Position numbers and translations under genes: made by a program
Assembly (NCBI GenBank): GCA_944349415.1
Contig: CALVMX010000010.1
Location: 1 to 32,760, forward strand
Direction of reading: 5' to 3'
Length of the DNA stretch: 32,760 nucleotides
Source: an uncultured Clostridia bacterium
GTDB taxonomy: Bacteria; Bacillota; Clostridia; Christensenellales; UBA1242
Notes under the pieces: generated by a model
Seen by the model: only the letters and a program-made list of their open reading frames with translations
What the model was told of the DNA's origin: nothing
The model's database searches: none
Shown here: piece after piece, positions 15,360 through 22,455 of the stretch
Numbering within the stretch: the first letter of the stretch is position 1
Layout: each line of letters begins with the position of its first letter

Positions 15360-15684
15360 AAAAATGAAATCGTATAGCTTTTGGATTTCTTTAACTGGGG
15401 CGTTAATAATCTTTATAAATTGCCTTGGAAATATTTTTGGTTTTAAAATCGAAAATGCTGTAATTGAAAATGTTATAATGTCTTTTGCAGGTATTTTGGT
15501 TGTTTTTGGAGTGGTAACTAAAGATAATAAAAACGAAAATGAAGAAGAAATTATAGAAGAAGAGGAAGCTTTTAAGGAAGAGGAAATAGTTGAAAATAAA
15601 GAGGATGAAGCTCTGAGTGAGGAAACTGAAACAAAAAGTGATGACACTGAAAGTGATGAAGAAAACGTTGAAGAAGAAAAATAA
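15343..15684 (+). CDS. Phage holin (phi-LC3-like) with long acidic C-terminal tail
   Basis: 113 residues from ATG 15343; GAGGA at 15333-15337 fixes this start over the in-frame ATGs at 15331 and 15337. 'MKSYSFWISLTGALIIFINC' and 'VIENVIMSFAGILVVFGVV' give two membrane helices and 'GFKIENAV' between them, the layout of phage holin family 1 (phi LC3). Normally the protein ends soon after 'VTKDNKN'. Here about 45 further residues are nearly all Glu, Asp, Ser, Thr and Lys. Such a long acidic tail is unusual and may change timing or abolish lysis. No endolysin gene is present. It is the last gene of the operon, and the terminator follows within a few bases. Confidence 0.8.
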   Translation: MKNLLEKMKSYSFWISLTGALIIFINCLGNIFGFKIENAVIENVIMSFAGILVVFGVVTKDNKNENEEEIIEEEEAFKEEEIVENKEDEALSEETETKSDDTESDEENVEEEK

Positions 15685-15687
15685 GGA

Positions 15688-15721
15688 AATAGGAGGCTTA
15701 AAAAGGCCTCTTATTTTTTTT
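15688..15721 (+). terminator. Strong rho-independent terminator closing the head operon
   Basis: A 10-bp stem (15688-15697 with 15706-15715, one G-U pair) closes an 8-nt loop and is followed by eight T residues. It begins 3 bases after the holin stop codon. Confidence 0.9.
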
Positions 15722-15761
15722 CGACCTAATTTTTAATAATAACAAACGAAAAATTTATAAA

Positions 15762-15804
15762 TAGCATAAAAAAAGTTGTAAATTAAAAATTTTTATGCTA
15801 GAAT
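15762..15804 (+). promoter_or_regulatory. Promoter with overlapping dyad before the small membrane protein gene
   Basis: TTGTAA (15776-15781), 17 bases, TAGAAT (15799-15804) with an extended -10 TG at 15796-15797. An 11-bp perfect inverted repeat (TAGCATAAAAA 15762-15772, TTTTTATGCTA 15790-15800) brackets the -35 and reaches into the -10, a layout that suggests a repressor site. Confidence 0.6.
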
Positions 15805-15835
15805 AAATTTAGATAGTTTTAATTTTGGAGGAATT

Positions 15836-16162
15836 ATGAAAAAAGTGCTTTATACAATTTTGTCGATACTTTCAGTTGTTTATATTGTTTTTCTAATTTT
15901 AAATGTGTTTATACAACAAAATTTATGGACACCAGATATGGGTGGATTTGAACCTTGGTTTAACTTGATAGTTAATTTTGGTGGAGTTGCTATAATCTTC
16001 TGTTTTGCTCTTGTCAATTTTGCAGGAAATCCACTTAAAGTCGTCTTTTTCATAATTTTAATTGTGGCAATTGTCGTTTACATTATTGTTATGGCATGTC
16101 CGGATGTTATTTATAGCTGGTTTAGTTCAACAAATCCAGTTTCCACAGCGTTGAACCTTTAA
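15836..16162 (+). CDS. Small three-helix membrane protein, unknown function
   Basis: 108 residues. Hydrophobic helices lie at about 5-27, 43-62 and 67-88, with an aromatic, acidic loop ('WTPDMGGFEPWF') after the first. The start ATG 15836 has GGAGG at 15827-15831. It has its own promoter with an overlapping dyad and lies after the strong terminator of the head operon, so it is probably not part of the phage module. I recognise no family. A link to the membrane proteins at 30283-31288, which are also short and helix-rich, cannot be shown. Confidence 0.7.
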   Translation: MKKVLYTILSILSVVYIVFLILNVFIQQNLWTPDMGGFEPWFNLIVNFGGVAIIFCFALVNFAGNPLKVVFFIILIVAIVVYIIVMACPDVIYSWFSSTNPVSTALNL

Positions 16163-16179
16163 AACTAAATATATGGTAG

Positions 16180-16214
16180 TATGCAATGCATAATACAACA
16201 AGATATTGTATATT
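16180..16214 (+). promoter_or_regulatory. polA promoter with 13-bp palindromic operator
   Basis: The perfect palindrome TATGCA-A-TGCATA (16180-16192) is followed by ATAC. Its right half forms a -35-like ATGCAT (16186-16191). TATATT at 16209-16214, 17 bases later, is the -10. The same palindrome followed by ATAC stands at the same promoter position before ruvB (24611-24627). Confidence 0.55.
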
Positions 16215-16236
16215 AAAAATTTATTAAGGATAAAAA

Positions 16237-18729
16237 ATGAAAAAATTTCTTATTGTTGATGGAAATAGTTTGGCAAATAGGGCGTTCTATGCAATGCCTT
16301 ATTTATCTAATATTAAAGCTCAGCCATCGGGCGCAATTTTTGGTTTTGCGAATATTTTAATTAAACTCATAACCGAGCAGAAGCCAGACTATATAGCTGT
16401 TGCTTTTGACCATGCAAGAAAAACTTTTCGTAATGAAATTTATGCTGACTATAAAGGCACGAGAAAGGAAACTCCACCTGACCTTATAAAACAATTTCCT
16501 TTCATTAAGGAAATGCTTTTGAAAATGGGCATAAAGGTTTTTGAACAGGAAGGAATTGAAGCCGATGATATTATCGGCACTTTATCTAAACATTCACAAA
16601 ACGAAAACATATTGCTTTCTGGAGATAGAGACTTGCTTCAACTTGTGGACGAAAACACAACGGTTTGGTTGACCAAGAAAGGCATCACTGAACTTGAAGT
16701 CATGGATGCTAAGGCAATAAAAGAAAAATATGGCTTTTCGCCGTCAGGAATCATTGAATTAAAGGCACTTATGGGTGATAGTTCGGACAATATTCCTGGA
16801 GTGAGTGGAGTTGGCGAAAAAACTGCATTAAATCTTCTACAAACTTATGGCGATTTGGATGGAGTTTATGAAAATATCGACAAAATAAGTGGTAAGCTCA
16901 AAGAAAAGCTGGAAAATGGCAGAGAAAATGCTTATCTTTCAAAACAACTCGCCACAATTAAAACTGACTGTGAAATTAACTTTAATTTAAGTGACTGCGA
17001 ATATAGTTTTCCATTTTCAAATGAGTTAAGAGAGTTTTTCGAATATTGGAATTTTAATTCTTTCACAAAACGTGAGGATATTTTTGGAGAAAGTAAGCCT
17101 AAAACTCGAGAAGTTGAACATATTGCAGTAGACAATATTTCTAAAATTGATGAAATGATTAAGGAAATCAAGGGAGAGTTTGCATACAGTATTCATGAAC
17201 TTATGTTCTCTCCAAATGAAGATAAAGTGTATTATCTCGAAAAAAATCCAAATCTTTTTTCCTCTTTTATTGATTTAAATGAAGTTTTAATAAAATTAAA
17301 GAATGTTTTTGAAAGTGAAAATATAAAAAAATTAACTTTATCTTCAAAAGAAGATATGAAAATTTTAAAAAGACTTGGTGTGAAATTAAACAACTTTTTT
17401 GACCTTGAAATTGCAAGATATGTTTGTTTTACTCAAGTATCAAACAACCTATCTAAAAATCCTGCTGATTTTTTCAAACTTAAAAATGATTTTGTGGAAC
17501 TTATAAAAGAAAAGGGTGTTGATTTTGTATATAACAACATTGAAATTCCACTTGTGGAAGTCCTTGCTGATATGGAGGAAAAAGGCTTTAAAATTGATGA
17601 AAATATTTTGGATGAAATTGATGTTAAAATTTCGGCAGAGATACAAGAACTTGAAAATAATATTTATGAAATGGCTGGTGAGAAATTTAATATTAATTCT
17701 CCAAAACAGGTGGCAAATATCTTATTTGATAAACTTCAAATTGTGCCATATAACAACAAGAAGCGTTCGACAAGTTTTGCCATTTTGGACGAACTTCGTT
17801 TTGACCACGAAATTGTGAACTTAATTATTCACTATCGAAAAGTTTATAAACTCAAAAGCACATATATCAATGTTTATAAAGAACTATGTAAAACTCGTGG
17901 CAATGTTATTCACACAATTTTTAACCAAACTCTCACAAACACTGGTAGGCTTTCTAGTTCGGAACCTAATATGCAAAATATTCCAACTCGTGACGAAGAA
18001 GGGAAGAACCTTAGAAAGATTTTTGTTTCCAAATTTGAAGATGGCTTAATTTTATCTGCAGACTACAACCAAATTGAACTTCGACTTCTTGCAAATATGG
18101 CAGAAGAGGAGTCTATGCTAAAAGCGTATCAAGAGGGTATTGATATCCACACTAAAACTGCCAGCGAAATCTTCAATGTGCCGGTTGATAAAGTTACACC
18201 GGGGATGAGACGAGATGCAAAAGCGGTTAACTTTGGAATTGTTTATGGAATAAGTGACTATGGCTTATCTCAAAACATTAAAACTTCTCGAATGAAAGCA
18301 AAAATATATATTGACAGTTATTTTGAACGTTATCCAAAAATCAAGGAATTTATGGATAAAAACGTGGAGTTTGCAAAAGAAAATGGTTATGCGAAAACGG
18401 TTTTTGGTCGTATTAGAATGATTCCAGAACTTTCTTCTTCTAACTTCAATGTCCGAAAATTTGGCGAGCGAGTTGCCATGAATATGCCACTTCAGGGCAC
18501 AGCATCGGATATTATTAAACTTGCTATGGTGGCAACTTTCCGAGAACTTAAAGGAATGGAAAGTCATATTATTTTGCAAGTTCACGACGAACTTGTCATT
18601 GATGTGAAAAAAGAAGAACTTGAAAAGGTTAAAGAAATTGTGAAGTCCTGTATGGAAAATGTTAAGACCTTTAGAGTTCCTCTTGTTGTCAATGTTGGAG
18701 TGGGAGATAATTTATACGACTGTAAGTGA
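16237..18729 (+). CDS. polA: DNA polymerase I with inactive 3'-5' exonuclease domain
   Basis: Fills repair gaps and removes RNA primers. The protein has 830 residues. The 5'-3' exonuclease domain (about 1-290) shows 'LIVDGNSLANRAFYAMP' at the N-terminus, 'EGIEADDIIGTL' (105-115), 'LSGDRDLLQL' and 'GDSSDNIPGVSGVGEKTA'. The middle domain (about 295-440) lacks the acidic DEDD residues: where active enzymes have a FDxE motif it reads 'GEFAYSIHELMF', so proofreading is lost, as in many Firmicutes. The polymerase domain has 'NTGRLSSSEPNMQNIP', motif A 'SADYNQIELR' (607-616), the O-helix 'RRDAKAVNFGIVYG' and motif C 'QVHDELV' (781-787). The ribosome site is AAGGA. It is monocistronic, with a palindrome-bearing promoter before it and cloverleaf element B after it. 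Confidence 0.97.
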   Translation: MKKFLIVDGNSLANRAFYAMPYLSNIKAQPSGAIFGFANILIKLITEQKPDYIAVAFDHARKTFRNEIYADYKGTRKETPPDLIKQFPFIKEMLLKMGIKVFEQEGIEADDIIGTLSKHSQNENILLSGDRDLLQLVDENTTVWLTKKGITELEVMDAKAIKEKYGFSPSGIIELKALMGDSSDNIPGVSGVGEKTALNLLQTYGDLDGVYENIDKISGKLKEKLENGRENAYLSKQLATIKTDCEINFNLSDCEYSFPFSNELREFFEYWNFNSFTKREDIFGESKPKTREVEHIAVDNISKIDEMIKEIKGEFAYSIHELMFSPNEDKVYYLEKNPNLFSSFIDLNEVLIKLKNVFESENIKKLTLSSKEDMKILKRLGVKLNNFFDLEIARYVCFTQVSNNLSKNPADFFKLKNDFVELIKEKGVDFVYNNIEIPLVEVLADMEEKGFKIDENILDEIDVKISAEIQELENNIYEMAGEKFNINSPKQVANILFDKLQIVPYNNKKRSTSFAILDELRFDHEIVNLIIHYRKVYKLKSTYINVYKELCKTRGNVIHTIFNQTLTNTGRLSSSEPNMQNIPTRDEEGKNLRKIFVSKFEDGLILSADYNQIELRLLANMAEEESMLKAYQEGIDIHTKTASEIFNVPVDKVTPGMRRDAKAVNFGIVYGISDYGLSQNIKTSRMKAKIYIDSYFERYPKIKEFMDKNVEFAKENGYAKTVFGRIRMIPELSSSNFNVRKFGERVAMNMPLQGTASDIIKLAMVATFRELKGMESHIILQVHDELVIDVKKEELEKVKEIVKSCMENVKTFRVPLVVNVGVGDNLYDCK

Positions 18730-18731
18730 TG

Positions 18732-18856
18732 GCGGACTTTAAGTGGTTGGCGGGCGAAGAGCGAGAAAAAGTTTTTTCTCGCTGACTGCCTATAGGCAGT
18801 CAAAATCTCGCAAGTTTGCGAGATTTTTCTTCGCCCGCTTCTCGCTAAAAGTCAGC
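18732..18856. repeat. Cloverleaf-shaped nested inverted-repeat element B
   Basis: The core is a 10-bp perfect stem, 18750-18759 with 18829-18838, closing three perfect hairpins: 18760-18783 (11 bp), the palindrome 18784-18801 (18 nt) and 18802-18827 (12 bp). They are directly adjacent, with one junction base at 18828. A further imperfect stem (18732-18740 with 18848-18856, one mismatch) extends the base. It starts just after the polA stop, as element A starts just after pheT. Architecture is shared with element A but the arm sequences differ, so base-pairing and not sequence appears conserved. Confidence 0.8.
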
Positions 18857-18896
18857 ATTATTTCATAAAAATAATCATTATTGAATAAAATACCTT

Positions 18897-19475
18897 ATGA
18901 ATAAAAATTCAACTAAGTGGGCTTTTAAGGTTTTTGTTTTATCTATTTCACTTTCTATCATTTTTAGTTTGTTTTCACAAAGTTTACTACCTTCTCTTTC
19001 GCCTTTTTTCTCTATCTTTGTGATAGTTTTTTTTGTTTTTGTGAGTGTAATTTTTGATATGATAGCTGTGGCCTTCACTTCAATAAATAAAGAACAACTA
19101 GATAAGTATAAAAATGAAAATGGCTATGTTATGGCTGTCAAACTATGTGAAAGAGCGGACAAGGTTGCTTCCTTTGGCGGAGATGTGGTGGGCGACATTT
19201 GTGGAATATTAAGTGGTGCAGGTGGTGTCAGTTTGGTGGTAAATATGAATATTCAAGATGCCAACTTAAATCTACTTGTAACTTGCCTTGTAAGTTCTCT
19301 AATTGCCGGCATCACCATTTTTTGTAAGGCGATTATGAAAACTTATGCTCTTCAAAACTGCGAGCAAATAGCCATTGTAACGGGAGTTTATTTAGAGGCA
19401 AGTTTCTTTAATAGAATGAGAAAAAAGCGACAAGAGAAAAAACTTAAAAGAAAAAAGAAGAAAGAAGGAAAATAA
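18897..19475 (+). CDS. Conserved multi-pass membrane protein, unknown function
   Basis: 192 residues. The N-terminal part has two long hydrophobic helices (about 9-30 and 36-62). A cytoplasmic-looking stretch follows with 'FTSINKEQLDKYKNENGYVMAVKLCERADKVASF' broken by a helix turn, then 'GGDVVGDICGILSGAGG' and one or two more helices. The C-terminus is extremely basic ('RMRKKRQEKKLKRKKKK'). I recall similar proteins annotated as CorB-related or hypothetical membrane proteins in Clostridia, but no named domain can be supported here. The start ATG 18897 has no clear ribosome site. The gene lies alone between element B and the infC operon. Confidence 0.68.
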   Translation: MNKNSTKWAFKVFVLSISLSIIFSLFSQSLLPSLSPFFSIFVIVFFVFVSVIFDMIAVAFTSINKEQLDKYKNENGYVMAVKLCERADKVASFGGDVVGDICGILSGAGGVSLVVNMNIQDANLNLLVTCLVSSLIAGITIFCKAIMKTYALQNCEQIAIVTGVYLEASFFNRMRKKRQEKKLKRKKKKEGK

Positions 19476-19522
19476 ATTTTCTTTATTTTAGAGAGAAAAT
19501 CTAAATATACGCAAAACTAAAC

Positions 19523-19566
19523 AATTTTCAAAAGTTTTTATAAAAAACAAAAATCTTTTGAAAATT
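19523..19566. repeat. AT-rich inverted repeat before the infC promoter
   Basis: Perfect 12-bp arms, AATTTTCAAAAG (19523-19534) and CTTTTGAAAATT (19555-19566), are extended inward by TTTTT/AAAAA with one bulge. It ends 13 bases before the infC -35 box. There is no T-run on the plus strand, so it is a weak terminator or a regulatory dyad. Confidence 0.5.
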
Positions 19567-19578
19567 TGTTAAAAATTG

Positions 19579-19607
19579 TTGACATATTAAGTTTTGTGTG
19601 ATATAAT
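19579..19607 (+). promoter_or_regulatory. infC-rpmI-rplT promoter, perfect consensus
   Basis: TTGACA (19579-19584), a 17-base spacer and TATAAT (19602-19607) match the housekeeping sigma consensus at every position. This is the strongest promoter in the window, suited to a ribosomal operon. Confidence 0.9.
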
Positions 19608-19613
19608 CTTGCC

Positions 19614-19732
19614 GTATGAAAGTAGAAGTCCACTTCTCACCAGTCGAATTATATTTCTGATTTGGTCAAAAATTTAATAAACTTATTTTATTATTTTTTT
19701 GGTGGAACTTTTATTTCTACCAAATTTTTTTT
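19614..19732 (+). promoter_or_regulatory. infC leader with attenuator (L20-leader type)
   Basis: After the promoter come a hairpin AGAAGT/ACTTCT (19624-19629, 19632-19637), an ACCA (19639-19642) that can pair with TGGT (19663-19666), and a terminator hairpin (19698-19707 with 19715-19724, one G-U pair) followed by eight T residues. The T-run abuts the infC ribosome site. In Firmicutes, protein L20 represses this operon through such a leader. That L20 acts here is inferred from operon content and leader layout. Confidence 0.65.
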
Positions 19733-19748
19733 AAAGGAGATTACGACA

Positions 19749-20264
19749 ATTTTTAAGGAACAGTTAATCAATGAACAAATCACCGCAAAAGAAGTTCGTC
19801 TTATCGGCGAAAATGGTGAACAACTTGGCGTTATGCCAATTGAAAAGGCAAGAGAAGTTGCCGAAAATGAAGGCCTTGACCTTGTTTTAATGAACGGAAA
19901 TGGTAATCCTGCCGTTTGCAAACTTATGGATTATGGTAAATTCAAGTTTGACAGCATTAAAAGGGAAAAAGAGCTCAAGAAAAATCAAAAAATTGTGGAA
20001 CTTAAAGAAATTCAACTCTCTATGCGTATTGACCAATACCATATTAACTTTAAGCTCAAAAGTGCACAAAAAATTTTGCAAGACGGAGACAAAGTTAAAG
20101 TTTCGCTTCGTATGAGAGGAAGAGAACAAGCATATTCTCAAAATGCTGTTGAAGTTGTCAACAATTTCGTGGAAGCACTTTCTGAATATGGTTCAATTGA
20201 CAAAAAGCCTGAAATTATGGGACGCAATGTCGTTGTCGTAATAAATCCAAAAAAGACGAAATAA
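19749..20264 (+). CDS. infC: Translation initiation factor IF-3
   Basis: Binds the 30S subunit, blocks premature 50S joining and checks start-codon pairing. The protein has 171 residues from the proposed start. N-terminal domain: 'KEQLINEQITAKEVRLIG', 'LDLVLMNGNGNPAVCKLMDYGKF'. Linker: 'REKELKKNQK'. C-terminal domain: 'VELKEIQLSMRIDQYHINFK', 'KVSLRMRGREQAYSQ'. The best start is the ATT at 19749, 9 bases after AAAGGAG (19733-19739). It gives the family N-terminus, and AUU is the well-known start of infC, discriminated by IF-3 itself for autoregulation. Upstream TTG/ATG-like starts would run through the attenuator and are not credible. Confidence 0.96.
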   Translation: MFKEQLINEQITAKEVRLIGENGEQLGVMPIEKAREVAENEGLDLVLMNGNGNPAVCKLMDYGKFKFDSIKREKELKKNQKIVELKEIQLSMRIDQYHINFKLKSAQKILQDGDKVKVSLRMRGREQAYSQNAVEVVNNFVEALSEYGSIDKKPEIMGRNVVVVINPKKTK

Positions 20265-20277
20265 AAGGAGAAAGATT

Positions 20278-20472
20278 ATGCCAAAGCAAAAAACACACAG
20301 TGGAGTGAAAAAACGTTTCTCACTCACAGCAACAGGAAAAGTTAAGTATGCAAAATCTAATAGAGGACATTTCTTAACAAACAAAAGTAAAAGTCGCAAA
20401 AGAAAACTTCGTAAAGGGTCTTATATTGCAGGAAAGAATGCACAAAACATTAAGACACTTCTTGCTAAGTAA
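20278..20472 (+). CDS. rpmI: 50S ribosomal protein L35
   Basis: 64 residues, strongly basic, family length. The N-terminus 'MPKQKTHSGVKKRFSLTATG' and the 'HFLTNKSKSRKRKLRK' segment are characteristic. The ribosome site AAAGGAGA lies 13 bases after the infC stop. It is the middle gene of the infC-rpmI-rplT operon. Confidence 0.97.
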   Translation: MPKQKTHSGVKKRFSLTATGKVKYAKSNRGHFLTNKSKSRKRKLRKGSYIAGKNAQNIKTLLAK

Positions 20473-20484
20473 TAGGGGGAAAGT

Positions 20485-20832
20485 ATGAGAATTAAAAGAG
20501 GCGTAAACGCAGTTAAAAAGCGTAGAAAGATTTTAAAATCTGCAAAAGGCTACTTCGGAGCAAAAAGCAAACTTTACAGAACTGCAAGAGAACAAGTTAT
20601 GAAATCTGGTCAATATGCTTATATTGGCAGAAAACAAAAGAAAAGAGATTTCAGAGCTCTTTGGATTACAAGAATCAATGCTGCTTGCAGACAAAACGAT
20701 ATTTCTTATTCAAGATTTATTGCTGGTCTTAAGAAAGCAAATGTCAACTTAAACAGAAAAGTGCTTGCAGATATGGCAGTCAGAGAACCAAATGCGTTCG
20801 CTGAACTTGTTGCAACTGCAAAGAAGGCTTAA
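20485..20832 (+). CDS. rplT: 50S ribosomal protein L20
   Basis: 115 residues. The long basic N-terminal tail ('[20 protein letters not shown]') nucleates 23S rRNA folding. '[20 protein letters not shown]' and '[19 protein letters not shown]' are diagnostic. L20 is the likely repressor that acts on the leader at 19614-19732. The ribosome site is GGGGGAAAG. The stop TAA shares a base with the ATG of the following methyltransferase, so readthrough coupling is likely. Confidence 0.97.
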   Translation: MRIKRGVNAVKKRRKILKSAKGYFGAKSKLYRTAREQVMKSGQYAYIGRKQKKRDFRALWITRINAACRQNDISYSRFIAGLKKANVNLNRKVLADMAVREPNAFAELVATAKKA

Positions 20833-21554
20833 TGGAACGGGCGACCAAAAGTTTAATATCTAACCTTAAAAAGCAAAAACGAGATAAGTCTTTGCTTTTT
20901 TTGGATAATGTCAAAATAATTAAAGATAATTTAGATAATAAAAACTTAAAAATTGAATACATTTTAACAAGTTTAGATGAGTTGCCATTCAAGACAACTT
21001 GCAGGGTTTATCGTGTTGACGAAAAGACGATAGAAATCTTATCAGACACAAAAACACCACAGAAAGTATTATGCATTGCATACTACAATCAAGATGTTGT
21101 GGTTAAGCCTGAAAATCACTTTTTGGTTTTGGACGGACTCCAAGACCCTGGAAATGTGGGAACACTTATTCGAACTGCTAAAGCAACAGGAATGGACTCT
21201 GTGTTTTTGGTGGACTCAGTTAGTATGACAAATTCCAAACTTATCCGCTCGTCTGTCGGAGCAGTTTTTGGAATTAAGGTTTATTCTATGTTACGAAATG
21301 ACTTTGTCGAATTTTCTAAACAAAATGCTTTAAATCTTATCAAATGTGATATGAACGGCGAAAACATTTTTCATTTCAAACCAAATGGAAATGTTGGAAT
21401 TGTCATAGGAAATGAAGGGCAAGGATTAAGTGATGTGATTTCTAAACTATGCTATACCAGTGTAAAAATTCCTATGAAAGAAGGAATTGAAAGTTTAAAT
21501 GCTGGAGTAAGTGGCTCGATTATTATGTATGAAATTGCTAAAGATAATTTCTAA
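20832..21554 (+). CDS. SpoU/TrmH-family RNA 2'-O-methyltransferase
   Basis: Methylates a ribose 2'-OH of rRNA or tRNA using S-adenosylmethionine, 240 residues. An N-terminal substrate-binding region (1-85) precedes the SPOUT knot domain with motif 1 'DPGNVGTLIRTA' (105-116), motif 2 'IGNEGQGLS' (192-200) and motif 3 'IPMKEGIESLNAGVSGSI' (213-230). All three are intact. It overlaps the rplT stop by one base (TAATG), so it is translated as the last gene of the ribosomal operon. It is an RlmB/YsgA-like enzyme as often found next to rplT in Firmicutes; the exact target nucleotide cannot be told from sequence. Confidence 0.9.
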   Translation: MERATKSLISNLKKQKRDKSLLFLDNVKIIKDNLDNKNLKIEYILTSLDELPFKTTCRVYRVDEKTIEILSDTKTPQKVLCIAYYNQDVVVKPENHFLVLDGLQDPGNVGTLIRTAKATGMDSVFLVDSVSMTNSKLIRSSVGAVFGIKVYSMLRNDFVEFSKQNALNLIKCDMNGENIFHFKPNGNVGIVIGNEGQGLSDVISKLCYTSVKIPMKEGIESLNAGVSGSIIMYEIAKDNF

Positions 21555-21571
21555 ATTTGCATTAAAATCGT

Positions 21572-21601
21572 TTGGACAAGGCACTATGTTTGTATTATAA
21601 T
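21572..21601 (+). promoter_or_regulatory. Candidate yebC promoter
   Basis: TTGGAC (21572-21577), an 18-base spacer and TATAAT (21596-21601). About 95 bases of leader with a small AGGA/TCCT hairpin near 21650 precede the yebC start. Confidence 0.5.
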
Positions 21602-21696
21602 AAAAAAGTAAATGATTTTTACAACTTGAAAAAAGCAAATCCCTATAGGACTTTTCCTAATTGAGTTTTTGCATGTAATTTTATGGAGGTAATTTT

Positions 21697-22425
21697 ATGT
21701 CAGGACATTCAAAATGGCACAATATACAAGCAAGAAAAGGTAAATCTGATGCAGCAAGGGGAAAGATTTTCACAAAAATTGGCCGTGAAATTGCTGTTGC
21801 AGTAAAGACTGGTGGTTCTGACCCTAATAGTAATGCTAAACTTCGTGATATAATTTCCAAGGCAAAGCAAAACAATATGCCTAATGATAACATTGAACGT
21901 TCCATCAAAAAGGCATCTGGGGAGCTTGCTGGTGTAAACTATGAAGCAATCACTTATGAAGGATATGGCGTTGGTGGTTCTGCTGTTATTGTTGAATGCT
22001 TGACAGATAACAAAAACCGAACAGCAGGAGACGTTCGTCACGCTTTTGACAAACACGGCGGAAGTTTAGGCTCAACAAACTGCGTTTCTTATCTATTTAA
22101 TCGTAAAGGTGTGGTAATTGTTACTGATGTTAAAGATATCGACACTTTAATGTTGGATGCGCTTGATGAAGGTGCCATTGATGTTTTTGAAGATGAAGAC
22201 AGTGTTCAAGTGATAACCGAACCAAACAAACATTCTGAAATGCAAGAAGCACTAGAGGAAAAAGGCTACAATGTGGTTTCTAGTGACACTGAACTTGTTC
22301 CTGACACCTATGTTGATTTAAACGAAGAACAAATTGGCAAATTCCAAAGAATGGTTGATGCACTTGAGGACCTTGACGACGTTCAAGAAGTTTATCACAA
22401 TGTCAACCTTCCAGATGAAGAATAA
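21697..22425 (+). CDS. yebC: YebC/TACO1-family translation/transcription factor
   Basis: 242 residues. The N-terminus '[19 protein letters not shown]' is the invariant family opening. '[16 protein letters not shown]', '[22 protein letters not shown]' (read in two parts) and '[19 protein letters not shown]' confirm it. The family was long annotated as a transcriptional regulator; recent work links it to helping ribosomes through difficult peptide bonds such as polyproline. The ribosome site is GGAGGT at 21684-21689. It lies upstream of the ruv genes, the neighbourhood often seen in bacteria (yebC-ruvC-ruvA-ruvB), here with one unknown gene inserted before ruvC. Confidence 0.95.
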   Translation: MSGHSKWHNIQARKGKSDAARGKIFTKIGREIAVAVKTGGSDPNSNAKLRDIISKAKQNNMPNDNIERSIKKASGELAGVNYEAITYEGYGVGGSAVIVECLTDNKNRTAGDVRHAFDKHGGSLGSTNCVSYLFNRKGVVIVTDVKDIDTLMLDALDEGAIDVFEDEDSVQVITEPNKHSEMQEALEEKGYNVVSSDTELVPDTYVDLNEEQIGKFQRMVDALEDLDDVQEVYHNVNLPDEE

Positions 22426-22455
22426 AATAATTAATTTACTATTGTGAGGTTTTTT

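Noticed and set aside
8093..15835. Attachment (att) sites flanking the capsid island
   Set aside because: I found no matching direct repeat or tRNA fragment at the two ends by reading; no integrase is present.
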